The position numbers and the translations under genes were made by a program. Positions 7,360 to 15,733 of a stretch of 64,000 nt of DNA are shown here, in pieces (position 1 is the first letter of the stretch; each line of letters begins with the position of its first letter). The notes beneath the pieces are model-generated. The model was given only the letters and a program-made list of their open reading frames with translations. It was not told the origin of the DNA and did no database searches. The DNA is from DASPFV01 sp035620975 (lineage in GTDB: Bacteria; Acidobacteriota; Vicinamibacteria; Vicinamibacterales; 2-12-FULL-66-21): assembly GCA_035620975.1 (NCBI GenBank), contig DASPFV010000245.1, forward strand, positions 49,233 through 113,232, in the 5' to 3' direction.

Positions 7360-8972
7360 GCGGTGCGGGGAAACCCGTGGGGGACTCTCTGACGGGGCCG
7401 AACCGCCCCGTCGCGGTGCTTCTGCTCGGCCTGATCGGCACGGGCGCCTGCTTTCGACTGCTGTACCTGTCCTCGATGCCCGGCATCAGCGGCGACGAAG
7501 GGTGGTGGGGCATGCAGGCCCTGGCCTGGTCGTCCGGTCAGCCCTACGAAGCGCACACGACCAGCGGGAACCCCACCGATCTGTTCTTCCTGGTGCCGCT
7601 CGCGTTCGTCCATACGCTGGCTCCTCCGTCGTTCCTGCTGCTCCGGGCGGTTCCGGCGTTCGTCAACCTGCTCGCGCTCCCAATCGGGTTCTGGCTCGTC
7701 CGGCGCGCATATGGCAGCACCACCGCCTGGATCCACACCGTGATCCTGGCCATCCTGCCCACCGCGATCGCGCACAGCCGCATCTGTCAGGATCCATCCC
7801 AGACCGTGTTCTGGACGGGCCTGGTCATCTACCTGGCCCTCCTTGGTTTCGATGCGCCCCGCCGGTCGTGGATCTACCGTCTGGGCGCGGTGGTCGCGTT
7901 CCCCGTGGCCCTCTGGACGCACCCGACGAACGTCTTCATAGCGCCGTTCCTCGCGATCCCGTTTCTGCCTGCGCTGCGCCCGCGCCTGCCGGCGTCGCGG
8001 TTGGGGCGTGCGGGTTTCGCTCTGGCCGCGATGCTCCTGGTAATCCTGGGACTGAGCCTGGCCGGCACCGCCCTCGCGCACCTGGCGGATTCGAACCCGT
8101 ACCTCAACAAACCCTGGCTGGCGGTGGCCGCGGCACGGTTGGCGGACAGCGCGCAGTGGTACGAGTTCGCGGCCAACAACGTCCGTCTCCTGAACGGTCT
8201 GACGATCTATCACTATTTTTCCGGCGCGCAGCCGCCGGCGCTCCCGCACGACGCCGGGTTCGTTCTCGCGGCGGTTGCGATTCTGGCCGGGCTGCTCCTG
8301 GTCCCTGCCGGCCGCCGCCGGCCGCTGGATGGCGCGCTGCTTCTCGCCTGCGCAGGTACGTGGCTCGCCTTTTACGCCTTCGCCGGGCCACAGGCGCTGC
8401 GGCCCCACGTCGAGCGGTGGGGACTCTGTCTGCTCGTGCCGGCCAGCCTCGTTGCTTCGCGGGGGCTGAGCGAGTGGATCGAGTGGGGGCCCGGCATCCG
8501 CCGCTGGCCGCTGGCGGCCGTCGCAGTCGCCGCAACGGGCCTGCTCGGTTCCTTTTACGTCAACTATTTCCGGGTATTCGCGACAACAGGCGGGAGGTCC
8601 CATCTCACCTACGTCACCGCGGCCACCGAACCGAAACAGCAGGCCCTCGCGCACGTCCTGGCGGCGAGCACTGGTCCGGAGCCCGTCCAGATCGTGGCGC
8701 AGCAATGGTGGCTCTTCTGGCCCACCGCCTATCTGGCGACGGTGCATCCCCGCGTCACGGTGACGCCGACGTTGCCAGACGACCGGCAGCCCGGGCTCGA
8801 CGCGGCGCTCGACGCGGGCCGGCTGTTCTTCGTCGAGTTCGTCGGAACGCCCGAGGCCGCCAGGGCCACGGCGTGGATCCGTCAGCGTGATTTGCGCGCC
8901 GACCGCACGACGATCCGCGACGCGGGCGGCCGCGACCTCCTGGAGATCCTGCGCGTCGCGGCGCAGCGATAA
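7356..8972 (+). CDS. GT-C (PMT/ArnT-like) membrane glycosyltransferase
   Basis: A 538-residue integral membrane protein with about eleven predicted helices. Near residue 43 the first periplasmic loop carries GISGDEGWW, the acidic D-E motif that binds metal and lipid-phosphate sugar in GT39/GT83-type enzymes such as ArnT and PMT. A C-terminal soluble part (about 430-538) with VQIVAQQWWLFWPTAYL follows. Start ATG 7356 overlaps the previous stop by four bases, a sign of coupled translation. The likely role is transfer of a sugar from a polyprenyl-phosphate donor to a lipid or protein acceptor outside the membrane; acceptor unknown. Confidence 0.8.
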   Translation: MSGAGKPVGDSLTGPNRPVAVLLLGLIGTGACFRLLYLSSMPGISGDEGWWGMQALAWSSGQPYEAHTTSGNPTDLFFLVPLAFVHTLAPPSFLLLRAVPAFVNLLALPIGFWLVRRAYGSTTAWIHTVILAILPTAIAHSRICQDPSQTVFWTGLVIYLALLGFDAPRRSWIYRLGAVVAFPVALWTHPTNVFIAPFLAIPFLPALRPRLPASRLGRAGFALAAMLLVILGLSLAGTALAHLADSNPYLNKPWLAVAAARLADSAQWYEFAANNVRLLNGLTIYHYFSGAQPPALPHDAGFVLAAVAILAGLLLVPAGRRRPLDGALLLACAGTWLAFYAFAGPQALRPHVERWGLCLLVPASLVASRGLSEWIEWGPGIRRWPLAAVAVAATGLLGSFYVNYFRVFATTGGRSHLTYVTAATEPKQQALAHVLAASTGPEPVQIVAQQWWLFWPTAYLATVHPRVTVTPTLPDDRQPGLDAALDAGRLFFVEFVGTPEAARATAWIRQRDLRADRTTIRDAGGRDLLEILRVAAQR

Positions 8973-9004
8973 ACTGACGCTTTGCTATCGGATCCCCACC
9001 ACTC

Positions 9005-11143
9005 ATGATCCAACGGTTGCCGCGACTTCCGGAAGGCGGACTGCCTGGCTGGGCGCCGCTCGCCGCGCTCGCCTCGGTGCTGCTGCTCGCCTGGCCGAAC
9101 TTTCTCCTCACTGGGAAGTGGGCGGACCTGCCGGGCGCGCTGAACGGCTGGCGCCAACCGTGGTACGCGGCGGCGCTGGTCGCGGCCACGGTGCTGATCG
9201 TCGCCACGCGCCACCATGTGGGAACGCCGGCCCGAATCGGGCGCGCCGCGTCCTGGACGCTGCTGGCCGCGGGCGCGGGGATGCTGGTGGCCGCACTGTT
9301 CTCGCGGCTTCCGTTGTCGACGTGGAACCAGATCCCCTTCAAGGACGACTACACCCCCCTCTACCAGGCGGCGGTGAACGGCGTCCACCTGCTCCAGCGA
9401 GGCAGCGTGGTCGGGTGGAACTGGTGGCTGCTCGGCGGCTACCCGACGTCCACGGACATCGCGCAGAGCTTCGGGGCGCTCGCCTTCGTCCCGATGGTGA
9501 TCTTCGGGGAGCAGGTCGGCTACCACGTGCTGCATGCCGTGGTGTTCCTGGCGATCCCGGCCCTCGTGTGGTGGGACATCCGCCAGGAGGATCGCGGCGC
9601 GGCGCTGCTGGCCGGCGGGTTCGCCTGCCTCTTCACGGCCGGGTACTTCGCCTATATCGGCAACAGCGGGGATACGAACTCGGTCATCGGTGCGTTCTGC
9701 ACGGCGCTCGCCCTGATCGGCAGCCGCGCCGCCCGTCTCGGCCGGCGCTGGGGCGGCCCCCTGCTCCTGGCGGGCCTCACGCTGGCGCTGTACTCGCACG
9801 TGGCGTTCTGCGTGTATGCGGGCATCTACCTCCTGCTCGAGGCTGCCTACTACCGGGATCTACGCGCGGTGTGGCGGCTGGCCGCGGCCGGGCTCATCGC
9901 GGTCGTCGTCTCGCTGCCCGTGCACTGGGAATCACTACGGTACCCGCAGTTCGTGAGTTTCAACAACACCGTCTACGACCCCGGCGCGCCGCTCGACTGG
10001 GCCCTCTTCGCGCGGACGCTCTATTACAACGTCGAGATGCTGCTCCTGCCGCACCGCTGGTTCAACGACTACCGGAGCCTGGCGAACGTCTGGCTTCCCG
10101 TGCTGGTGGTGATGGCGCTCGCGCCGGGCCGCTCGCGCGTGGGGTTCTATGCCGGCGCCGCCGTGCTCACGCAGGTGCTGCTGCGACTGAACACGTCCGA
10201 GGCCGGCGCGCTCTTCGACCGCATCCAGCACATGCTGCCGGTCGTGACCGGTCCTGCCCTGGCCGGGTTCGTCCTGCGCTTCGGCGGCACGCGCCGGCTC
10301 GCGCTCGCCCTGGTGGCCCTCATTGGCCTCTACGTGGCCACCTCGTTCGTGCCGGTGCGCCACGTGCCCGATCTGCGGGCGTTCGACCCTCCGCTGATCG
10401 ATCGGATTGCCGCCGCCGATGGCAACATGATTCTGGTCGAGGTGAGCCCGCATCGCGACATGGACAGCGATCCGGGGCGGCGCAGCCCGCGCACGCCGTT
10501 CGACGTGCACTTCGAGGGGCTGCTGCCGTCCGTGGCGGGCCAGCGCTTCTACAGCCAGATGTGGGACGGCTGGATCTGGCACGTGCTCCGCGGGCAGGTC
10601 GTCGGCGCCGGCACCTTCGCCGGCCGCGCCATCGAGGAAACGCCTCCGGAGGCGTTCGTGGCCGAGATGCGGCGCTGGGGCGTGCGGCATCTGTTCGTCT
10701 GGACCGACGCGATGCGGGCGTACCTGTCGGCCGACCCGCGCTTCGTCCAGCGCTGGCGCGGCGGGCTCTGGTCGCACTTCGAGCTCGAGGACGCAGATAC
10801 CCGCAGCGTGGTGACCACGACCGGCAGCGGGCGCCTCCAGTCGCTCGACTTTCTGTCGGGCGAAGTCGCGCTCGCCGACGTCATGGCCGGATCCCCCGTG
10901 GTGGTTCGCGCCAACTACTATCCCGCGTGGCGCGCCCACGCCGCCGGCCGCGAGGTACCCTTGTACGCGAGCGACGGACAGCTGGCGTTCCGCGCACCCG
11001 AGACCGGATCGTACATCGTCCGGTTCGAGTATCCGCGCTACCGCTGGCTTTCGATCCTGGCCCTCGGCGCCGCCTCGGCAGGGCTCTGGGTCATGAGCGG
11101 TAGCAGCGAGCCGCGTCGACATCCGGCACGCAGCGCCGCGTGA
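9005..11143 (+). CDS. Large GT-C-like membrane protein of unknown substrate
   Basis: A 712-residue polytopic protein with about twelve hydrophobic helices over residues 18-460 and an extracytoplasmic C-terminal domain (about 470-680) closed by a last helix. The loop after helix 3 carries PFKDDYTPLYQ, an acidic pair in the place where GT-C enzymes keep their catalytic Asp, and later GGYPTSTD. The gene starts 32 nt after its neighbour and is the fourth gene in the block, so I infer a role in the same glycan-assembly pathway. It resembles the YfhO-like protein in architecture but not in obvious motif detail. No catalytic claim is safe. Confidence 0.65.
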   Translation: MIQRLPRLPEGGLPGWAPLAALASVLLLAWPNFLLTGKWADLPGALNGWRQPWYAAALVAATVLIVATRHHVGTPARIGRAASWTLLAAGAGMLVAALFSRLPLSTWNQIPFKDDYTPLYQAAVNGVHLLQRGSVVGWNWWLLGGYPTSTDIAQSFGALAFVPMVIFGEQVGYHVLHAVVFLAIPALVWWDIRQEDRGAALLAGGFACLFTAGYFAYIGNSGDTNSVIGAFCTALALIGSRAARLGRRWGGPLLLAGLTLALYSHVAFCVYAGIYLLLEAAYYRDLRAVWRLAAAGLIAVVVSLPVHWESLRYPQFVSFNNTVYDPGAPLDWALFARTLYYNVEMLLLPHRWFNDYRSLANVWLPVLVVMALAPGRSRVGFYAGAAVLTQVLLRLNTSEAGALFDRIQHMLPVVTGPALAGFVLRFGGTRRLALALVALIGLYVATSFVPVRHVPDLRAFDPPLIDRIAAADGNMILVEVSPHRDMDSDPGRRSPRTPFDVHFEGLLPSVAGQRFYSQMWDGWIWHVLRGQVVGAGTFAGRAIEETPPEAFVAEMRRWGVRHLFVWTDAMRAYLSADPRFVQRWRGGLWSHFELEDADTRSVVTTTGSGRLQSLDFLSGEVALADVMAGSPVVVRANYYPAWRAHAAGREVPLYASDGQLAFRAPETGSYIVRFEYPRYRWLSILALGAASAGLWVMSGSSEPRRHPARSAA

Positions 11144-11179
11144 CGCCGGCGATCCATGGCGGGGTCACGCCGCGTACCG

Positions 11180-11827
11180 TTACTGCCGGTCGAAGACCGC
11201 CCTCGCCTCCCTGGAGTTGAACGTCATGCTCTCGATGCGCTGCCCGAGCACGAGACGGTTGTCGGCGTCAATGGACCAGGATCGGCGCAGCATGCGCTGC
11301 GCGGTCGAGAACTCCTGACGGAGCGTCGCCCGATCCCAGCGGGACTTCACCTTGATCGATCCGCCCGGCACTTCCACGGAGACGTTCCTGCCGTCGATCT
11401 GGAATACAGACGTGCCCCGCGGCTCGAGGAACCTGACCTGCGTCTCCGTGGCCTCGATCGTGAGCTCGAGCGGCACCTGCTGGATGGCTGACAGCGCCGC
11501 CTGCGCGGCCGCTTCCCCCGGCAGGAGGTTTGGCGAGCTGGCTTCCGCCGCACCGCCTCCTGCGCTCCCGCCCCCGCCGCGGCCCCCCCGCTGCGGCGCA
11601 CCGGTCACCGCGAACACCATCCCCTGACCGCCCCGTCCTGGTCGGCCCGGATCCGGGACCATCAGGTCGGGACTCAACTCCTGGTTCAGCTTCCACCGGC
11701 CTGACATCCTCGCGGCGATGTCGGTCCGGCTGGCGTGCTGCACCGCGGCATGGGGCCCTGCCATGGCGCAGAGCGCCAGGACGAGCGAAGCGCCGCCGAT
11801 CTCGAATTGCAGTCCGCGCACAGACAC
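11180..11827 (-). CDS. Secreted Gly-rich hypothetical protein
   Basis: A 215-residue protein of unknown function. The GTG at 11827 has a GAGGT site 7 nt upstream; a second GTG lies two codons on. A signal peptide (about residues 8-30, core ASLVLALCAMAG) is followed by SGRWKLNQELSPDL, a motif I associate with small secreted acidobacterial proteins that begin with a G-x-W-x-L-N strand. A Gly/Arg-rich linker (about 75-95) separates this from a beta-rich C-terminal half ending in EARAVFDRQ. The gene is convergent with the glycosylation block. A lipocalin-like fold is only a guess. Confidence 0.7.
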   Translation of the reverse strand: MSVRGLQFEIGGASLVLALCAMAGPHAAVQHASRTDIAARMSGRWKLNQELSPDLMVPDPGRPGRGGQGMVFAVTGAPQRGGRGGGGSAGGGAAEASSPNLLPGEAAAQAALSAIQQVPLELTIEATETQVRFLEPRGTSVFQIDGRNVSVEVPGGSIKVKSRWDRATLRQEFSTAQRMLRRSWSIDADNRLVLGQRIESMTFNSREARAVFDRQ

Positions 11828-11937
11828 CCTGGTGACCTCGCGGCGGTTGGGGCGGGTTGCCGGCGCCGATTCTATCCCAGCGAGGGCTCGCCGAGCGACA
11901 CGAGGAGGTCGGCAGGAGGCGAACGGAGTGGCGGCTG

Positions 11938-12888
11938 TTAGCCGGCCTCCGGCACCGGCTCGTCCTCCACGATCTCCTCCTTCACGAGGACAGCCGTCGC
12001 GCGCGGCACGATTGGCCTGCCCGATGACAGCACACGCGCCTTGGTCAGGGCTGCGCCGAAGAACAGGATCAAGGACGAGTAGTAGACCCAGAGCAGCAGG
12101 AGGACGAGCGACCCCGCCGCGCCATAGATCGAGGCTGGCGCGGTATAAGCGAGGTAGAAGGCGATCACGTACCGCCCGATGACGAACAGGGCGGCGGTGA
12201 TTGCCGCGCCGGTCCAGACGTCGCGCCAGTCGACGACGGCGTCCGGCAGCACCTTGAAGATGATCGCGAAGAGCGACGTGATGAGCACGAGCGACAGCAC
12301 CAGCTCGGTCAGCGTCAGGACGAGAGGCGGGATCGGAACCCAGCCCTCGGCGTAGTGGAGGACGGCCCGCAGCGCCACCGTCAGCAGCAGCGAGACCAGG
12401 AGCACGAACCCGATGGCCAGGATGATCGCGAGCGACACCAGACGGTTCTTGACGAGGGCCGGGATCCCGCTCTTCTGAGGCCGGCTTGCGACGCCCCAGA
12501 TCCGGTTCAGGGAGATCTGCATCTGGGCGAAGACAGTCGTGGCGCCCAGGACGAGCGCAAGGATTCCCGTCACGGTGGGGAGCAGACCGGCCACCTCGGG
12601 GCGGGAGCGGGCGACCGCTTCTTCCACCGCCCGGGCCGCGCCGGACCCGACGAAGCCTTCGAGCTGCGTGACGATCTGCCCTCGTGCGGCCTCGTCGCCG
12701 AAAACGGCTCCCGCGATCGCGACGGCGATGATCACCACCGGCGCCAGCGAGAACAGCGTGTAAAAGGCGAGCGACCCGGCATGGACGAACGCGTTGCGCT
12801 CCAGCCACAGGCCTCCGGCCTGCAGGAAAATCCTCCAGGAGCGCATCAACGTCGGGGTCGTCGTCCTCGCCAGGGCGCCGTAATTCAT
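11938..12888 (-). CDS. YihY/BrkB-family inner membrane protein
   Basis: This 316-residue protein matches the YihY (virulence factor BrkB) family. Characteristic elements are HAGSLAFYTLFSLAPVVII (near residues 38-56), the QMQISLNRIWGV segment (about 125-136) and a late helix pair with IYGAAGSLVLLLLWVYYSS. About six transmembrane helices are visible. The frame extends further upstream, but ATG 12888 gives a family-typical N-terminus and the upstream residues look non-coding. Function in this family remains unsettled: transport and assembly roles have been proposed. A short acidic tail (EEIVEDEPVPE) ends the protein. Confidence 0.85.
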   Translation of the reverse strand: MNYGALARTTTPTLMRSWRIFLQAGGLWLERNAFVHAGSLAFYTLFSLAPVVIIAVAIAGAVFGDEAARGQIVTQLEGFVGSGAARAVEEAVARSRPEVAGLLPTVTGILALVLGATTVFAQMQISLNRIWGVASRPQKSGIPALVKNRLVSLAIILAIGFVLLVSLLLTVALRAVLHYAEGWVPIPPLVLTLTELVLSLVLITSLFAIIFKVLPDAVVDWRDVWTGAAITAALFVIGRYVIAFYLAYTAPASIYGAAGSLVLLLLWVYYSSLILFFGAALTKARVLSSGRPIVPRATAVLVKEEIVEDEPVPEAG

Positions 12889-13282
12889 GAGCGTCGCGCT
12901 GCAACGCCTCTGCCAGACATCGAGGGCTGCGCTCCCTTTCCGTGCGGTGGTCAGCCCCGACGGGGCTGTCTCATCTGGTTGCCACCCTCGCGAAATATCG
13001 CCACCCGCAGGTGCTGGCACGCAGCGCCAATGCTCGTCTTGACAGCCGCCACGCCGCAGATCCCTCGTCTCCACGGCACAAAGCCGCTCGAGACGTTGCA
13101 CTTGCAAGAATCACGCAGACCGGCCCCACACACTGGTCAGCCTCTTGCTGAAACACGTCCATGCCGGGAACCACCCGACTTCGCGCCCTGGCCAGGGCCG
13201 GGAGCCAAAGCCCGTAGCCTGAGCGAAAGCCCAGATAGCCCGGCGCGCGAGCCCGAACCCTCGAGCGAGACAAGGAGATCAC
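12889..13282. other. 394-bp gap between BrkB gene and 22-mer repeat gene
   Basis: I see no convincing gene or RNA. Short frames on both strands show no family motifs. The right end (about 13195-13262) is a low-complexity stretch rich in GAGCC/AGCCC words, like other text-like intergenic runs in this window. A strong AAGGAG ribosome site at 13271-13276 serves the downstream gene. Confidence 0.5.
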
Positions 13283-13867
13283 ATGGCGCAGCAGCAGAAC
13301 CTCGTCGAATCCGTCAAGAACGGCATCGTGGCCACGATCAGGGGCACTGGAGAAATCGTCAACGCCGTGACCGACACGGTGAGCGGAACGCTCGTGAACG
13401 CGTTTAAGGGCACGAGCGCCGTCGGCACGGCTGTCACCAGCAGCGTCGCCGAGGTGGCTCGGGGCGTGGTTCAGGGCACCTCGCAAGTCGGGGGAGACCT
13501 CGGTGGTGCCGCGAAAGGGGCGATGGTCGGAGTGCTGCGAGGCACCAGAGAAATCGGCGGCGAGACCATGACGACGGTTTCGGAGGGGGCGCGGTCGGTA
13601 GTCAAGAGCACGGGTGAGGTCGGGGGGGACGTCGTCCTGGCGGCCAAGCGGGCTGTCGAGGGCGCGATCCAGGGCGCCCGCGACATCGGCGTCGACGCGT
13701 CCGAGGCGGCATCCGCCGCGGCAAACGGCGCGATCAAAGGCGCCGGCGAGATCAGCAAGACCGCGGTCGACCAGGTGACCCAGGCCGTGACGGGCGTAAT
13801 CGACGGCGTCAAGGTCGTGGCGTCGGAGCCGTTCCGGCCAACGCAGGGAAAGCGCCAGGATGCCTGA
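13283..13867 (+). CDS. Protein of eight 22-residue amphipathic repeats
   Basis: A 194-residue protein I do not recognise as a named family. After MAQQ it divides without gaps into eight 22-residue units and a 14-residue basic tail (SEPFRPTQGKRQDA). In every unit position 21 is Ile or Val, position 15 is hydrophobic, position 17 is Gly (Ser once), position 18 is Thr in five units, and position 20 is mostly acidic; positions 7 and 14 are small or hydrophobic. No signal peptide, Cys, Trp or Tyr is present. 22-residue (11 x 2) periodicity is known from apolipoprotein A helices, and 11-residue repeats from LEA proteins and synuclein; lipid-surface or desiccation protection is inferred. The AAGGAG site 6 nt before ATG predicts good expression. 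Confidence 0.75.
   Translation: MAQQQNLVESVKNGIVATIRGTGEIVNAVTDTVSGTLVNAFKGTSAVGTAVTSSVAEVARGVVQGTSQVGGDLGGAAKGAMVGVLRGTREIGGETMTTVSEGARSVVKSTGEVGGDVVLAAKRAVEGAIQGARDIGVDASEAASAAANGAIKGAGEISKTAVDQVTQAVTGVIDGVKVVASEPFRPTQGKRQDA
13295..13822 (+). repeat. Eight tandem 66-bp coding repeats
   Basis: Eight consecutive 66-bp units encode the 22-residue repeats: unit boundaries fall at 13295, 13361, 13427, 13493, 13559, 13625, 13691 and 13757. The DNA copies are diverged while the amino-acid pattern (G-T-x-E-I-G at the unit end) is kept, so the array is old and under protein-level selection rather than a recent slippage product. Confidence 0.8.
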
Positions 13868-13930
13868 AAAGACCGCATCCTGATCGAAAATGCGGCAGGG
13901 TAATGGGAAAAGCCGCCCGAGCGCCCCCGC

Positions 13931-14899
13931 TCACCGTGCCGGCGTCCCGCGCCCCGCCGCATCCGGCAGGTCGAGCGGAGTGCGCGGGTCCGTGGCCGAG
14001 GCCCGCCCGGCCGCGAGCCAGGCAAGCCGTGTCGCGAGGGACCCGGCGATCGTCGCGACCGCGGCGGCGACCAGCAGCCCGCGTGAACGCCGGCCGACGG
14101 CGCGCAGCAGGAGCGGAACGGGGCCCGAGAGCATCCCGGCCACGCGCATGAGCGTGCCGCTGCGACCGTGTCGAAGCGGATCGTCGTCGCGCTGCGGCAC
14201 GGCTTCGAGCACGGCGCCAGCCGCCGACTCGAACGCCGCCGCAGCGATTCCGAGTCGATGGAGCGCGCGCTCCCGGTGGCCGAGCAGCTGCAGAATGGAG
14301 ACGGCGGTTCCCAGCCCCGAGAACCCGAAGTGCAGCGGCAGCAGGCGCACGTGCCGGGCCCAGACCGGGATCGCCGTCACGCCGAGGAGCACGCCGGTAT
14401 ACGTACTCATTCCCAGCCCGGTGAGCGCCGCGGCAGCCGCCGCGGCACGCTGGCCGCGGCGCACCAGCCGATGCTCGCGGACACGCGCGGGCAGGAAGTC
14501 GGCTCCCGCCGCCGCACCGGCCGCGCTCGAGAACGCCAGCACCGTCCAGACGCCGACCGACATCGGACTCTGTGGCTTGAGCACGCGCAGCATGTACAGG
14601 AATCGCGCCGGCCGGCCCAGGTCTGAAATCAGCAGCGCGGGCGAGAGCAGACCACCGGCCGCGGCCATGCGTCTCGCGTGCCGGACCAGGCCGGGATCCG
14701 CACCGCTGGCCCGCGCGGTTTCAGCGATCAGGGCCGCCGCCCCGGCCGCCCCCCCGACGAAGAAGTAGACGGGAATTTCCCACGTCCATACCGGCTTCTT
14801 GAGCAGCGGCAGGCCGTAATAGCCGGTCGCCGCCGACGCGATCGATTGCGGGACCGGCACCGCTCCCGGAGATCTCTCGACGTTTTCAGACATGGTCAC
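13931..14899 (-). CDS. NrfD-type membrane subunit of formate dehydrogenase
   Basis: A 322-residue polytopic NrfD/PsrC-family protein that would pass electrons from the Fe-S subunit to quinone. Visible features are GYYGLPLLKKPVWTWEIP (about 27-44), FFVGGAAGAAAL (47-58), an ISDLGRPARFLYMLRV segment (about 92-107) typical of NrfD proteins, and about eight hydrophobic helices. Unlike E. coli FdnI it has no pattern of cytochrome b His ligands, so it is the heme-free type. Its start overlaps the upstream Fe-S gene by 14 nt and it is the last gene of the formate dehydrogenase operon. The C-terminal tail is Ala/Arg-rich and variable. Confidence 0.85.
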   Translation of the reverse strand: MTMSENVERSPGAVPVPQSIASAATGYYGLPLLKKPVWTWEIPVYFFVGGAAGAAALIAETARASGADPGLVRHARRMAAAGGLLSPALLISDLGRPARFLYMLRVLKPQSPMSVGVWTVLAFSSAAGAAAGADFLPARVREHRLVRRGQRAAAAAAALTGLGMSTYTGVLLGVTAIPVWARHVRLLPLHFGFSGLGTAVSILQLLGHRERALHRLGIAAAAFESAAGAVLEAVPQRDDDPLRHGRSGTLMRVAGMLSGPVPLLLRAVGRRSRGLLVAAAVATIAGSLATRLAWLAAGRASATDPRTPLDLPDAAGRGTPAR

Positions 14900-15662
14900 G
14901 GCCGCCTCGCACGAATGCCAGCAGGCTCGCTGCGATCATCAGGCCGGCGGCTGCGGCCGCGCTGCGCCAGGCCGTCCCGTTCCGAACGGTCGGGATCTCT
15001 GGCGAGGGGGGCAGGTTGTACGCGCGGGGATCGCCGCGGAGCACGAAGAGCGCGTGAATCCCGCCCACGCTGGTCTCGCGTGGATCGTAGACGACGGCGT
15101 CGTCGACGTCGCGGCGGCGCAGCGTCCCGACGCGTTCGGCGGCGAGCTCCCGAAGCTCGTCCAGCTCGCCGAACAGGATTGACTGCGTCGGGCACGCCTT
15201 GGCACAGGCCGGCACGAGACCGTCCCGCTGGCGGTCGTAGCAGAACGTGCACTTGAACGCGCGGCCGTCATCCGGCCGCCGGTCGATGACGCCGAAGGGA
15301 CACGACACCACGCAGTAGCCGCAGCCGTTGCAGATGTCGGGCTGCACGTAGACCCCGCCGAACTCCGTTCGGACGATCGATCCGGTGGGACAGGCTTCGA
15401 GGCAGCCGGCGTGCTCGCAATGCTTGCATACGTCGGAGGAGAAGAGCCACGAGGGCGCGGAGGCGGCCGCGCCCACCGGCGGAGATTCGACGAATTTCAC
15501 GTGCCGCCACGTCGAGTGGCCGAGCGCGAGCGTGTTGTCGTAAGACAGCCCCGACAGCGAGAAGCGATCGGCCGGGACGCCGTTCCACTCCTTGCAGGCG
15601 ACCTCGCAGGCCTTGCACCCGATGCACAGCGTCGAGTCGGTCAGAAATGCGGTGGTTGGCAT
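14886..15662 (-). CDS. Formate dehydrogenase iron-sulfur (beta) subunit
   Basis: A 258-residue ferredoxin-like electron-transfer subunit with four 4Fe-4S cluster motifs: CIGCKACEVAC (about 13-23), CKHCEHAGCLEACP, CNGCGYCVVSCP and CTFCYDRQRDGLVPACAKACP-type spacing. A single C-terminal helix (about 230-250) anchors it, as in E. coli FdnH. It bridges the Mo/Se catalytic subunit (15734-18865) and the NrfD-type membrane subunit, whose start it overlaps. ATG 15662 begins the family-typical MPTTAFLTD; the nearest GAGGAG is about 20 nt upstream, so the start is chosen by homology-like N-terminus rather than by ribosome site. The gap from the alpha gene is 71 nt. Confidence 0.9.
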   Translation of the reverse strand: MPTTAFLTDSTLCIGCKACEVACKEWNGVPADRFSLSGLSYDNTLALGHSTWRHVKFVESPPVGAAASAPSWLFSSDVCKHCEHAGCLEACPTGSIVRTEFGGVYVQPDICNGCGYCVVSCPFGVIDRRPDDGRAFKCTFCYDRQRDGLVPACAKACPTQSILFGELDELRELAAERVGTLRRRDVDDAVVYDPRETSVGGIHALFVLRGDPRAYNLPPSPEIPTVRNGTAWRSAAAAAGLMIAASLLAFVRGGRDHV

Positions 15663-15733
15663 CGCGATGTCGTGTTGCTGAGCTCCTCTGGCTGGCGGCC
15701 GCTGGCACCGAGGGCAGCAGCCCGCAGCTGCGA

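Noticed and set aside
12889..13107. N-terminal extension of the BrkB-family protein to 13107
   Set aside because: The extra residues are Arg/Trp/Cys-rich with no helix pattern and the family begins near ATG 12888.
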